Shown here piece by piece: positions 26,030 through 34,951 of a DNA stretch of 64,000 bases. How positions within the stretch are numbered: position 1 is the stretch's first letter; each line of letters begins with the position of its first letter. The position numbers and the translations under genes were made by a program. The notes below the pieces were generated by a model that worked only from the letters and a program-made list of their open reading frames with translations, was not told where the DNA came from and did not search any database. Source of the stretch: Keratinibaculum paraultunense (GTDB lineage: Bacteria; Bacillota; Clostridia; Tissierellales; Tepidimicrobiaceae); the NCBI RefSeq assembly GCF_016767175.1, contig NZ_CP068564.1, positions 186,001 through 250,000 of the forward strand. Direction: 5' to 3'.

Positions 26030-27980
26030 AGTTTTCTTCAGTTTTTTTCCATAGTGAATTTTTTAATAGACTTATTGCCAATAGTGTGAAAAATACTATT
26101 GCTCCGACCTTGCCTAAAGCTTCATTACCAAATGCTATTTTATCTGCTACTGTTAGTGCTTCTCCTTTAGCATTTGTTCCAGCTGGAATTATTGCAAGTA
26201 CTGCAAGTATAATTCCTATAACGCCTTCTCCAGCTATAAGTCCTGAAGAATATAATACTCCGCTGTCAATTTTTTCTTGAGCAACTTTTTCATCTAATTT
26301 CTTGTTGTTTTTCTTACTATCTAATATACCTCTTATAATTCCACCTATCATTATAGGGGTACTTAAGTGGATTGGCAGATATAATCCTACTGCAAATGGA
26401 AGTATTTGAACTCCTAATAATTCTACTACTACTCCTATACCTACTCCCATAAATACTAATGCCCATGGAAGATTACCTTCCATAACTCCTTCTATTACAA
26501 GTCTCATCATAGCAGATTGTGGAGCAGGAAGTTCTTTAGATCCAAATCCCCATGCACTATCTAGTAGAATTAATACCCATCCTATTACTAATGCTGCTGC
26601 TACAACACCAATAAATTCACCAATTTGTTGTTTTTTAGGAGTTGCTCCTACTAAATATCCAGTTTTTAAGTCTTGTGACATATCACCTGCTATAGCAGAA
26701 ATGATACATATAACTGTACCTACCATTAAGGCACCTATCATTCCTTCTTCGCCAGTAAATCCGATAGCTTTAAATATTATACTTGTAATTAGAAGAGTAG
26801 CTATTGTCATACCAGAAACAGGGTTATTACTACTTCCTATTAATCCCACAAGTCTAGCAGAAACTGTTGCAAATAAGAATCCAAATATTGCAATTATAAT
26901 TGCTCCAGCTAGTCCAACAGGTATAACAGGGGTTATTGCTATGAATAATATTATTATTATTATACCAATTAATGCTGTTCTCATAGACATATCTTGTTCT
27001 GTTCTCAATGTTGAAATTTCACTATCTCTATTTTTTAAATCTGATAAAGATTCTTTAAAAGTTTTTACAATTAAAGGTAAGGATTTAATAAGGCTTAATA
27101 TACCTCCAAAAGCTACTGCTCCTGCACCAATATATCTTAAGTAATTTTCCCATATTTCCCAATATCCTAGTTCAAGTAATGGTTTTGTTGCAGGATATAT
27201 TATATCTGGTATATATTGTCCAAGATGTGCAAAGAGTGGCATAATTACAAACCAACCTAAAACTGCACCTGCAAGCATATATGCAGAGATAGCAGGTCCA
27301 ACTATAAATCCAACACCTAATAGTGCAGGGAGTACATCAATTCCTATTGCAGAACCTTTATACGGTTTTATTTCCCATTCTATTTCGCTAGGGAATATTT
27401 TAAATCCATCAGCTATAAATTTATATAAAGCACCTATTCCTAAGCCAGAAAATACAGTTTTTGCTTTTACTCCTCCTGTTTCTCCTGCTTTTAATACTTC
27501 TGCACAAGCTGTTCCTTCTGGATAAGGTAAAGTACCATGTTCATTAACTATAAGAGCTTTTCTAAGAGGAAGCATGAAGAATACTCCTAGTATACCTCCT
27601 ATAAGGGCAGTAATAGTGATTTCCATCATATTAGGTTCTGCCATTCCTAATTCTTGAGCCCATATAAATAGTGCAGGTAATGTAAATATTGCTCCTGCTG
27701 CTAAAGATTCTCCAGCTGATCCTATAGTTTGTACCATGTTGTTTTCGAGTATAGATTCTTTTTTCATTATGCCTCGTATAACACCCATTGAAATTACTGC
27801 TGCAGGTATGGAAGCACTAATGGTCATACCTACCCTTAATCCTATATAGGCATTTGCAGCACCAAATACTACAGACATTATAATTCCTAAAATAATTGAT
27901 GTGGTAGTAAGTTCAGGCATTGTTTCATTTGCTGAAATATAAGGGGTAAATTCATTATTTTTATTACTTTCATTATCCAT
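26028..27980 (-). CDS. OPT-family oligopeptide transporter
   Basis: 650 residues with about 14-16 membrane segments. Family features include FGAANAYIGLRVGMTISASIPAAVISM near the N-terminus, NNMVQTIGSAGESLAAGAIFTLPALF, LPYPEGTACAEVLKAGE and GDMSQDLKTGYLVGATPKKQQ. OPT carriers move oligopeptides or metal chelates with protons across the cytoplasmic membrane. The size is usual for the bacterial EspB/YSL-like branch. RBS AAGGAGG is 7 bp from the ATG. With PepV and a PqqD-like gene downstream, uptake and hydrolysis of peptides is the likely context. Substrate range cannot be deduced. Confidence 0.92.
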   Translation of the reverse strand: MDNESNKNNEFTPYISANETMPELTTTSIILGIIMSVVFGAANAYIGLRVGMTISASIPAAVISMGVIRGIMKKESILENNMVQTIGSAGESLAAGAIFTLPALFIWAQELGMAEPNMMEITITALIGGILGVFFMLPLRKALIVNEHGTLPYPEGTACAEVLKAGETGGVKAKTVFSGLGIGALYKFIADGFKIFPSEIEWEIKPYKGSAIGIDVLPALLGVGFIVGPAISAYMLAGAVLGWFVIMPLFAHLGQYIPDIIYPATKPLLELGYWEIWENYLRYIGAGAVAFGGILSLIKSLPLIVKTFKESLSDLKNRDSEISTLRTEQDMSMRTALIGIIIIILFIAITPVIPVGLAGAIIIAIFGFLFATVSARLVGLIGSSNNPVSGMTIATLLITSIIFKAIGFTGEEGMIGALMVGTVICIISAIAGDMSQDLKTGYLVGATPKKQQIGEFIGVVAAALVIGWVLILLDSAWGFGSKELPAPQSAMMRLVIEGVMEGNLPWALVFMGVGIGVVVELLGVQILPFAVGLYLPIHLSTPIMIGGIIRGILDSKKNNKKLDEKVAQEKIDSGVLYSSGLIAGEGVIGIILAVLAIIPAGTNAKGEALTVADKIAFGNEALGKVGAIVFFTLLAISLLKNSLWKKTEEN

Positions 27981-28087
27981 AAAAACGCCTCCTTGTTTAA
28001 ATTTTATAAATAGTACTACTATTAAATAATATATTATATTAAAAAAAAATTGTCAAATACAAGGAGACAGTGAAACATATAGGAAAA

Positions 28088-28918
28088 TTATAAAATTCTA
28101 AGAGCATTTTTTCCTAAAACTTTAGCTTGTTCAGTAGGATTTAGCCCTGAATTTTCAATTTCTTTAATGTAACGTTTCATAGATATAAGTGGGAAATCGC
28201 TACCAAATAATATTTTGTCTAAAATACCAATTTCTTTTGCAACTCTGTATATGCTTTTGTCATATAAAAAAGGGGATGCAGCAGTATCATAATATACATT
28301 TTTATTTTGTGCTTTTATTTCTGGCATTAATTCATAAAATAATAGTCCTCCACCCCAATGGGCAAATATTATTTTAAGATCAGGAAAGCTTTCAGCAAAT
28401 TTATATGCTTTAACAGGTGTTGTATCAGTTTTGCCACTATAATAATGTCCTACTGGTTCATTTGTGTGAATTATTACAGGTAAATTTCGTTCTATACAAA
28501 TATTTGCTAAATTTTTCATTTCATTAGGGTTTGATATATCAAATCCTTGACCATCGGGAAAAAGTTCTCCTATTCCACATAAACCTTTATCCATACATCT
28601 GTCTATTTCTTTTTCAAGTTGATTAGAATTTGGTACAACTGAAATATACCCTATAAATTTATTAGGATATTTTTTTATAGATTCAATTACATAATCATTT
28701 ACATATTGACAAAGTCCCATGTCTTTAAAAGCAAAACCAAATATAACTGATTTGTCAACGGAAGACTTTTCCATTTCTTCAACTATATTTTCAGCTGTTG
28801 CAAATTTGTTTACTGGGCTTTCACTTAGAAGCTTAAAATAATCTTCTTTTTGAGCAACTTTTTCCCAATTTTCTATTATATAAGGTGGTGTTACATGAAC
28901 ATGAAAATCTATTCTCAT
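28088..28918 (-). CDS. Amidohydrolase-2 family TIM-barrel hydrolase
   Basis: 276 residues. Metal-site motifs of the amidohydrolase (ACMSD-like) group are visible: RIDFHVHVTPP (HxH), PVIIHTNEPVGHYYSG (His), KIIFAHWGGG (His) and ILFGSDFPLI (Asp). Members hydrolyse or decarboxylate small cyclic or carboxylated substrates in the cytoplasm; nothing here identifies the substrate. RBS GGAGGAATAAGT precedes the ATG. It is divergent from the YwlG-type gene and upstream of the OPT gene on the same strand, with 107 bp between, so co-transcription is possible but not shown. Confidence 0.8.
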   Translation of the reverse strand: MRIDFHVHVTPPYIIENWEKVAQKEDYFKLLSESPVNKFATAENIVEEMEKSSVDKSVIFGFAFKDMGLCQYVNDYVIESIKKYPNKFIGYISVVPNSNQLEKEIDRCMDKGLCGIGELFPDGQGFDISNPNEMKNLANICIERNLPVIIHTNEPVGHYYSGKTDTTPVKAYKFAESFPDLKIIFAHWGGGLLFYELMPEIKAQNKNVYYDTAASPFLYDKSIYRVAKEIGILDKILFGSDFPLISMKRYIKEIENSGLNPTEQAKVLGKNALRIL

Positions 28919-29068
28919 ACTTATTCCTCCATTTTTATTAATTTATTTATATAATTATAAAAGTTAAACTTAAAGCTTATATATATAGTATAATATATTT
29001 ATAGTAGTAGGGGAAATTAAAAAATAACATTACTATTAGATTTAAATTTTAGAAAGAGGTGTTAATTA

Positions 29069-29614
29069 ATGGTGGAATTAGAAAAATTAAAGATAGATTT
29101 TGCTAAAGCTGTAGAAGAATTATTAAAAGTAGCAAAATTAAAGGAAGAGGATATTTTAGTTATAGGCTGTAGTACTAGTGAAGTAGCAGGGAAATCTATT
29201 GGTTCTTCGTCTTCGCCAGAAATGGGAGCGGAGTTTATAAAAAGTATAATGCCTATTATTGAAAGGGAAAATATTTTTCTAGCTGTCCAATGTTGTGAGC
29301 ATTTAAATAGGGCATTGGTAGTGGATGAAAGATGTGCAGAAAAATATAATTTGACAATTGTTTCTGTAGTGCCTTATTCTGATGCTGGAGGATCTTTAGC
29401 ATCTGCTTATTATAGATATTTAAAAAATCCTGTAGTAGTAGAAGACATACAAGCTCATGCAGGTATAGATGTAGGGGATACTTTTATTGGTATGCATTTA
29501 AAAAAGGTTGCTGTACCAGTTAGATTATCCAGTAAAAGTATTGGTTCAGCTCATTTGACAGCAGCCAGGACAAGACCAAAGCTTATAGGTGGGGAAAGGG
29601 CAAGATACAAGTAA
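29069..29614 (+). CDS. YwlG/UPF0340 (TIGR01440) family protein
   Basis: 181 residues matching the UPF0340 family closely: VIGCSTSEVAGKSIGSSSSP, VQCCEHLNRALVVDE, VPYSDAGGSLASAYYRYL, IDVGDTFIGMHLKKVAVPVR and TAARTRPKLIGGERARYK. Known members (B. subtilis YwlG) are conserved in Firmicutes but have no established reaction; the fold is related to alpha/beta hydrolase-like aminoglycoside acetyltransferase relatives. RBS AAAGAGG lies 9 bp before the ATG. It is a single gene ahead of the heat-shock pair. Family assignment is sure, function is not. Confidence 0.88.
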   Translation: MVELEKLKIDFAKAVEELLKVAKLKEEDILVIGCSTSEVAGKSIGSSSSPEMGAEFIKSIMPIIERENIFLAVQCCEHLNRALVVDERCAEKYNLTIVSVVPYSDAGGSLASAYYRYLKNPVVVEDIQAHAGIDVGDTFIGMHLKKVAVPVRLSSKSIGSAHLTAARTRPKLIGGERARYK

Positions 29615-29707
29615 TTTATACTAAATGAAAAAATAAGAAAAAGCAAGAAATTTTAATATATTTCAAGGAAATCGAAAATATTTACACTATATCAACTTTA
29701 TTAATAC

Positions 29708-29736
29708 TTGAAATATTATCCATATTACGATATCCT
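29708..29736 (+). promoter_or_regulatory. Putative promoter of the hsp20 pair
   Basis: TTGAAA (29708-29713), a 17-bp spacer and TATCCT (29731-29736) lie 24 bp upstream of the CIRCE element, the usual arrangement for HrcA-controlled vegetative promoters. Confidence 0.5.
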
Positions 29737-29759
29737 ATATATTGGATTGAACATTTGTA

Positions 29760-29786
29760 TTAGCACTCACCAAATGAGAGTGCTAA
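29760..29786. promoter_or_regulatory. CIRCE operator (HrcA binding site)
   Basis: TTAGCACTC, a 9-bp spacer and GAGTGCTAA: the exact consensus CIRCE inverted repeat. It lies 27 bp before the start of the first Hsp20 gene. HrcA repressor binding here would make the small heat-shock genes heat-inducible together with groE/dnaK elsewhere in the genome. Confidence 0.96.
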
Positions 29787-29812
29787 CAAAAAACAAATGG
29801 AGGTGGTAAACT

Positions 29813-30292
29813 ATGGCAAGTTTATTACCATTTGATCCTTTTAGAGAATTAGACAGAATTCGTAAAGAAATGGATGATTTCTTTGACAGATCCCTTGTTA
29901 ATTTACCAGAGGAAAGAGTGATGATTGCTGTACCAGAAGTAGATGCTTTCAAGACAGATGATAAATTACTTATGTATGTTGAGGCACCTGGACTTAGTAG
30001 TGATGATATAGAAGTTACTGCTACTGAGGATACTATAAATATTAGAGGAGAATTTAAATTACCAGAAGTTCCAGATGGTGCTGAAGTATTAATGCGTGAA
30101 CGTAAATATGGTGAATTTAACCGTACATTTAAATTGCCAGTATCAATAAAACCAGAAGAAGTAAAAGCTTCTTACAAAAATGGAGTTTTAGAAATAAGCA
30201 TACCATTAGCAGAAAAGCATAAGACTCATAGTATAGAAATTAGCGTAGAAGATGATGAAGATAAGAAAAAGATAAGTGGCAAGAAAAATTAA
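29813..30292 (+). CDS. Small heat-shock protein Hsp20 (first of pair)
   Basis: 159 residues with an alpha-crystallin domain: VPEVDAFKTDDKLLMYVEAPGLSSDDIEVTATEDTINI is the conserved entry, and YKNGVLEISIPLAEK carries the GVLxIxxP motif. An N-terminal FDPFRELDRIRKEMDDFF segment is typical. These ATP-independent chaperones hold unfolding proteins in the cytoplasm. RBS GGAGGTGG is well placed. A consensus CIRCE site immediately upstream indicates HrcA control. It is followed 19 bp later by a second Hsp20. Confidence 0.95.
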   Translation: MASLLPFDPFRELDRIRKEMDDFFDRSLVNLPEERVMIAVPEVDAFKTDDKLLMYVEAPGLSSDDIEVTATEDTINIRGEFKLPEVPDGAEVLMRERKYGEFNRTFKLPVSIKPEEVKASYKNGVLEISIPLAEKHKTHSIEISVEDDEDKKKISGKKN

Positions 30293-30311
30293 TTTACGGA
30301 GGTGATGTTTG

Positions 30312-30797
30312 ATGGCAAACATTACTAGAAGGGATCCAGTATTTGATGAAGGAAGATCTTTACTTTCATTGCAACGTAATATGGATAAATTATTTGACGA
30401 GCTATTTAGATGGAGCGAAAGTATGTGGCCTTTTGTAGAAAGAGGCGATGAAGGATATATATATGTTGATATAATAGATAAGGAAAAAGATATTGTAGTT
30501 AAAGCGAATGTGCCAGGATTTAGAGAAGAAGATATAAATATTGAAGTGGCAGAGGATAGCTTAATTATCAGCGGAAAGATTGAAGAAGATACAGATAAAA
30601 AAGAAAAAGAAAAAGAAGAAATAAGATATATACTTAAAGAACGTCCACAAAAAATGGCTTTTGAACGAGTAATACCTTTGGGCGTTAAAGTAATGCCAGA
30701 TAAGGCTAAAGCTACATTAAAAAACGGAGTTTTAGAAATAACAATTCCTAAGGCTGAAGCAACTGAAAAGAAAACAATAAAGATTGAAGTAGAATAA
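30312..30797 (+). CDS. Small heat-shock protein Hsp20 (second of pair)
   Basis: 161 residues from the ATG at 30312. GGAGGTG lies 9 bp upstream; a TTG one codon earlier is a less likely start. The alpha-crystallin domain reads IIDKEKDIVVKANVPGFREEDINIEVAEDSLIISG and ends with LKNGVLEITIPKAE. Compared with its neighbour it has a Lys/Glu-rich insert (DTDKKEKEKEE) in the loop that mediates dimer exchange. Divergence from the first copy suggests paralogues that may form mixed oligomers. Co-transcribed from the CIRCE-regulated promoter; a strong terminator follows. Confidence 0.95.
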   Translation: MANITRRDPVFDEGRSLLSLQRNMDKLFDELFRWSESMWPFVERGDEGYIYVDIIDKEKDIVVKANVPGFREEDINIEVAEDSLIISGKIEEDTDKKEKEKEEIRYILKERPQKMAFERVIPLGVKVMPDKAKATLKNGVLEITIPKAEATEKKTIKIEVE

Positions 30798-30809
30798 TAA
30801 AATATATTT

Positions 30810-30850
30810 AACCTCCCAATTTAAACAAAAGTTTAAATTGGGAGGTTTTT
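30810..30850 (+). terminator. Terminator of the hsp20 operon
   Basis: Perfect 17-bp arms (30810-30826 and 30831-30847) on an AAAA loop, followed by T residues, 12 bp after the second Hsp20 stop. Confidence 0.92.
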
Positions 30851-30916
30851 GTTTAAAAAATTCTACATATTTGCTATAATATAGTAAATAGATAAGAAGA
30901 AAGTAGGCGATAATAT

Positions 30917-31576
30917 ATGTTACCTCTTAGAGATACTGCTTCTAGGCGGAAATTGCCAGTTGCTACTTTAACTATTATAACTGTAAATGTGATAGTATTT
31001 ATAAATCAAATGATATTACCTTATAATGAAGCATTGGAAATGATATATAAATATGCATTTATACCATCTAGATTTGTAAAAGGATTTAAACACATAGAAT
31101 CCTATATTCCATTGTTTACTAGCATGTTTATGCATGGGGATATAGTGCATATTATAAGTAACATGTGGTCTTTATGGTTGTTTGGAGATAATGTTGAAGA
31201 TCATATGGGAGCATTTAGATTTTTTGTTTTTTATATACTTACAGGTTTAATAGCAGGATTTGCTCATTTTATTTTTAATCCTATGTCTGATTTACCAACA
31301 GTAGGAGCCTCAGGAGCTATTGCAGGAGTAATGGGAGCTTATTTTATTATGTTTCCCCATTCTAGGATAATAAGTTTAATACCATTTTTTCCATTTTTCA
31401 TAGGGGTGCCTGCTCCTATATATTTATTTATATGGTTTATAAGTCAACTTCGTTCAGGAATAATGTCAACTATTGTAGGAGTTATAGGAGGAGTGGCTTG
31501 GTGGGCTCATATATTTGGATTTTTAGCAGGCATGTACTTATATAAATACTTTATAAAAATAGATAGGAGATGGTAA
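30917..31576 (+). CDS. Rhomboid-family intramembrane serine protease
   Basis: 219 residues with six predicted membrane helices. Catalytic features are visible: PTVGASGAIAGVMGAYF carries the nucleophile Ser, WWAHIFGFLAGMYLY the His, and HGDIVHIISNMWSLWLFGDNVED the oxyanion-side HxxxN. Rhomboids cleave membrane-spanning substrates within the bilayer. The short N-terminus without extra domains is typical of small clostridial rhomboids. The TATAGTAAATAG region upstream could hold a promoter but the ribosome site is weak (AAGTAGGCG). The substrate is unknown. A hairpin overlaps its stop codon. Confidence 0.9.
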   Translation: MLPLRDTASRRKLPVATLTIITVNVIVFINQMILPYNEALEMIYKYAFIPSRFVKGFKHIESYIPLFTSMFMHGDIVHIISNMWSLWLFGDNVEDHMGAFRFFVFYILTGLIAGFAHFIFNPMSDLPTVGASGAIAGVMGAYFIMFPHSRIISLIPFFPFFIGVPAPIYLFIWFISQLRSGIMSTIVGVIGGVAWWAHIFGFLAGMYLYKYFIKIDRRW

Positions 31577-31607
31577 ATACTTCAAACTGTAGTTTGAAGT
31601 GTTTACC
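31572..31607. terminator. Hairpin overlapping the rhomboid stop codon
   Basis: Arms GGTAAATACTTCAAAC (31572-31587) and 31592-31607 pair with one G-T wobble; the TAA stop lies within the left arm. The U-run is weak, but the position between convergent genes supports a terminator role. Confidence 0.6.
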
Positions 31608-31671
31608 ATAAGCTTTTGAAACCTAATTTTTAATATTTTTAAATATATATTAAATAGAGCTTCAAGGAGGA

Positions 31672-33054
31672 TTAGTCTACAATTGCCTTATCTCTCCATT
31701 TGCCTTTTTTATAGAAGAATATATTAATTACTGCTCCAGATATCCAAGCAATTAATAAGGATACAAAAACTGATTCTGGTCTTCCTGCAGGATATTCTGG
31801 ACTTTTTGTAAAGTGTGCAATTGTATATGCAATAGGTACTCTTAATACGATAGTGGTAATAAAGGATATCCACATGGGTGTTAAAGTATCACCTGCACCA
31901 CGCATTACTCCTGATAGACATTGAGTTATTGCCATTGCAATATATCCTGCTGCAAGAATACGCATCATATGCATACTTAATTCAATAAGTTCATTGGTGT
32001 TAGTAAATAGAGCCATAAGATGTTTCCCAAAAGTTAAAAGAATTATAGTAATGATAGTTGAAACACCAACTGCTATTTTTAGACCATCTTTTACTCCTTT
32101 TTCAACTCTATCCATTTTATTAGCACCTATATTTTGTCCGACAAAAGTTGTCATAGCATTTCCAAAGGTAAAATTAGGCATCATGGCAAATCCATCTACA
32201 CGCATTACAATAACATTAGCTGCAATTACCATCTCACCAAAACTGTTAGTAAGGGATTGTACAGCAATCATTGCAAAAGAAAATATTGCTTGAGTTAAAC
32301 CAGAAGGTAAGCCTAACTTTATAAGCTTAACAACATACTCTTTTACTGGTTTTAACATCTCTAAATTTAATTCAAAAATATCTTTCATTTGTCTTAATTT
32401 TATAAAACAAAGTATTGCTGATATTCCTTGTGCAATTATAGTTGCTAAAGCAACTCCCCCAACTCCCATATTGAACTTTGCAACAAATAATATATCCAAT
32501 ACTACATTTATACTGGTAGAGATTAGAAGAAATACAAGAGCTGATATAGAATCACCTAAACCACGTAAAATTCCTGATAAAATATTAAAATAGGAAAATC
32601 CAGCTATACCTAAGAAAAATATTTTTAAGTATTCTTCAGCCCAATATATTATTGATTCTGGTGTATTTAAAAATGTGAGGAAGGGTTTTACAATCAATGT
32701 TCCTATTATCATAATTATAACTGAAACTATTGCAGTAATAGTTATTGAAACTCCAATAGAACGGGATAAGGATTCCTTATCTTTTGCACCAAAGTATTGT
32801 GCAACCATTATACTTGTACCTGTAGCAACTCCTACAAAGAAAACTAGCAACATGTGCAATACTGGTGCAGCACTTCCTACTGCAGCAAGAGCATTGTCCC
32901 CTATATATTTCCCAACTATTATTGAGTCAACAGTATTATATAATTGCTGAGCAATATTTCCAATTAGTAATGGAATTGCAAATTCAATAATTCTTTTCCA
33001 AGGGGTACCTTTAGTCATATCTTTTGGAGCAAGTAGCTGTTTAATATTTATCAT
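31672..33054 (-). CDS. MATE-family efflux transporter
   Basis: 460 residues from the ATG at 33054. GGAGGG lies 7 bp upstream, and the ATG two codons earlier abuts it. Twelve membrane segments, two-fold repeated, with the MATE hallmark IIEFAIPLLIGNIAQQLYNTVDSIIVGKYIG and its second-half counterpart LIKLGLPSGLTQAIFS. MATE proteins export cationic drugs or metabolites using Na+ or H+. The substrate is unknown. The gene is single, convergent with the rhomboid gene. Its 5' leader contains a short hairpin with a U-run (near 33083). Confidence 0.92.
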   Translation of the reverse strand: MINIKQLLAPKDMTKGTPWKRIIEFAIPLLIGNIAQQLYNTVDSIIVGKYIGDNALAAVGSAAPVLHMLLVFFVGVATGTSIMVAQYFGAKDKESLSRSIGVSITITAIVSVIIMIIGTLIVKPFLTFLNTPESIIYWAEEYLKIFFLGIAGFSYFNILSGILRGLGDSISALVFLLISTSINVVLDILFVAKFNMGVGGVALATIIAQGISAILCFIKLRQMKDIFELNLEMLKPVKEYVVKLIKLGLPSGLTQAIFSFAMIAVQSLTNSFGEMVIAANVIVMRVDGFAMMPNFTFGNAMTTFVGQNIGANKMDRVEKGVKDGLKIAVGVSTIITIILLTFGKHLMALFTNTNELIELSMHMMRILAAGYIAMAITQCLSGVMRGAGDTLTPMWISFITTIVLRVPIAYTIAHFTKSPEYPAGRPESVFVSLLIAWISGAVINIFFYKKGKWRDKAIVD

Positions 33055-33266
33055 ACGCATCCCTCCATTTGCAATTAAAAAAGACCTAAAAAGGTCGCAA
33101 CAAAAATTAAGTTTTATAAGTTTTATTTACTACATTATATAACATAAAAAAATAATTGTCACGTAAAATATTTCGATAGTCTAAAAAGTATATAATATGA
33201 TATAATTCTTATTATGAGGATGTCTTATATATAAGTATAAAAATATTAATTTGTAGGTGATATACT

Positions 33267-33866
33267 ATGAGGTTTTTTGGTGGTATTTTTTATGATATAG
33301 AAGATGAAAGGGTAATAGAAGCAATTAGATCTATTCCTAGGGAATTATTTGTACCAGATGAGTTTAAAGATTATGCTTATGTAGATAGTGCATTGCCTAT
33401 TGGATATGGGCAGACAATTTCCCAGCCATCTTTGGTAGCATATATGACTCAGTTGCTTGAACTTGACAAGAACAAAGAGGTATTGGAGATAGGTACTGGC
33501 TCTGGGTATCAAACTGCCTTATTAGCAAAATTAGCTAAAAAAGTATATACTGTTGAGATTATAGAAGAACTTCAAAAAAGGGCAAAAAAGATATTGGATA
33601 AGTTAGGATTAGACAATATAAAATATAAAATAGGTAATGGATATGAAGGATGGGAAGAATATGCTCCTTATGATGCTATAATGGTTACAGCTGCACCGCC
33701 TGAAGTTCCAGAAAAACTATTGGAACAACTTAAAGATAGTGGCAAAATGGTTATACCAGTAGGGAAACCTGGTCATACTCAAGTACTTAAACTTATAATA
33801 AGAGAAGGAGATAAATTTATTGAAGAGGATCTTCAATATGTTAGATTTGTGCCAATGGTTAAATAA
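33267..33866 (+). CDS. pcm: Protein-L-isoaspartate O-methyltransferase
   Basis: 199 residues, the usual size. Family motifs: IPRELFVPDEFKDYAYVDSALPIGYGQTISQPSLVAYM (substrate side), VLEIGTGSGYQTALLA (SAM-binding motif I) and YDAIMVTAAPPEVPEKLLEQL (motif II/III). The enzyme uses SAM to methylate isoaspartyl residues in aged proteins, starting their repair. It lies 21 bp ahead of a GATase-DUF1284 fusion and pepC, in a likely three-gene operon. Intact. Confidence 0.93.
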   Translation: MRFFGGIFYDIEDERVIEAIRSIPRELFVPDEFKDYAYVDSALPIGYGQTISQPSLVAYMTQLLELDKNKEVLEIGTGSGYQTALLAKLAKKVYTVEIIEELQKRAKKILDKLGLDNIKYKIGNGYEGWEEYAPYDAIMVTAAPPEVPEKLLEQLKDSGKMVIPVGKPGHTQVLKLIIREGDKFIEEDLQYVRFVPMVK

Positions 33867-33887
33867 TTAATTAAAGGGGGTTTTATA

Positions 33888-34931
33888 TTGATACTTATAA
33901 TAAATTGTTTATTGGAGGAAAAAAGCATTTTAAAATTTAATGAAGCTCTGAAATATAATCTAGGGGATTTACATATTGATTATGAGATTATAAGAGCAGT
34001 AAGTATGGATGAAATATCTGATTTAAATAAATATACCCATTTAATCATATCAGGCTCAGCAGCTTCAGCTAAAGAGGATAGACCTTGGAATTACAATCTA
34101 GAAAATGCAATAATACATTTTATAAATAATAAAAAACCAATATTGGGAATATGTTATGGACATCAATTTCTTGTTAGAGTATTAGCTGGAGTAGAACATG
34201 TAAGAGTTGCTGAAAGAGGAGAAATTGGTTTTGCAAGAATTGATATAGATGATAATGAATTGTTTGAAGGAATAGAAAATCCTGTATTTTGTGTATCTCA
34301 TTATGAGGAAGTATTTGACTTAAACGATGATTTTAATATAATTGCTAGAAACAAAAATTGTTCTGTTCATGGATTTCAATATAATAATTTGCCAATTTGG
34401 GGTACTCAATTTCATCCAGAATATAGGGTAGAGGATATGATGGAAAGCATTAAAAAGAAGCAAAAAGAAGATCCTGATTTTAAAAAGTATTATATAAATG
34501 AATTAAAAGATGAACGAGAAATGCTACAAAATAAATTAATATTTAAGAATTTTGTAAATTCCAATAATATTTGTCTAAGACCTCACCATCTAATGTGTAT
34601 TCAATCTTATGTAGGTAAAGGTTATAGTGAAAAATTTATAGAGAATATGGATACTGTAGTTGAGAATTTAAAGGAAAATCCAAATCAAATTATTAGGATA
34701 GTTAAGGGAAATGATCATATATGTAATTATTGCCCTCATAATTTGCATGGAGTAAAATGTGAATCAGATGATAAAGTAAATATCATGGATAAAAAAGTAT
34801 TGGAATATTTAAATATTGCACCAGGCAAATATAGTTATAGTGAATTGCTCAATAGGCTGAAAGAAATAAGAAATGAAGAAGTTTTTAAGAATATATGTAG
34901 AGATTGTGAGTGGTATACTCTATGTTATTAA
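33888..34931 (+). CDS. Class I glutamine amidotransferase fused to DUF1284
   Basis: 347 residues from a TTG at 33888, preceded by AAAGGGGG. Residues 1-200 are a class I glutamine amidotransferase (GATase) domain: LIISGSAAS, the nucleophile elbow ILGICYGHQFL and the His/Glu pair in GTQFHPEY are all present. About 225-347 is a DUF1284-type domain that opens ICLRPHHLMCIQSYVGKGYSEKFIENM. It has Cys clusters (HICNYCPHNLHGVKC and NICRDCEWYTLCY) that could bind Zn or an iron-sulphur cluster. GATases deliver ammonia from glutamine to a partner active site; here the partner may be the DUF1284 domain. The reaction is unknown. It sits between pcm and pepC with about 20-bp gaps, so the operon links it to protein turnover. 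Confidence 0.75.
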   Translation: MILIINCLLEEKSILKFNEALKYNLGDLHIDYEIIRAVSMDEISDLNKYTHLIISGSAASAKEDRPWNYNLENAIIHFINNKKPILGICYGHQFLVRVLAGVEHVRVAERGEIGFARIDIDDNELFEGIENPVFCVSHYEEVFDLNDDFNIIARNKNCSVHGFQYNNLPIWGTQFHPEYRVEDMMESIKKKQKEDPDFKKYYINELKDEREMLQNKLIFKNFVNSNNICLRPHHLMCIQSYVGKGYSEKFIENMDTVVENLKENPNQIIRIVKGNDHICNYCPHNLHGVKCESDDKVNIMDKKVLEYLNIAPGKYSYSELLNRLKEIRNEEVFKNICRDCEWYTLCY

Positions 34932-34951
34932 ATATTAGGAGGTTTTAAAAA

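Noticed and set aside
26701-27144. 147-residue + strand frame inside the OPT transporter gene
   Set aside because: Ile/Pro-rich shadow of a membrane-protein gene read backwards; no start signals.
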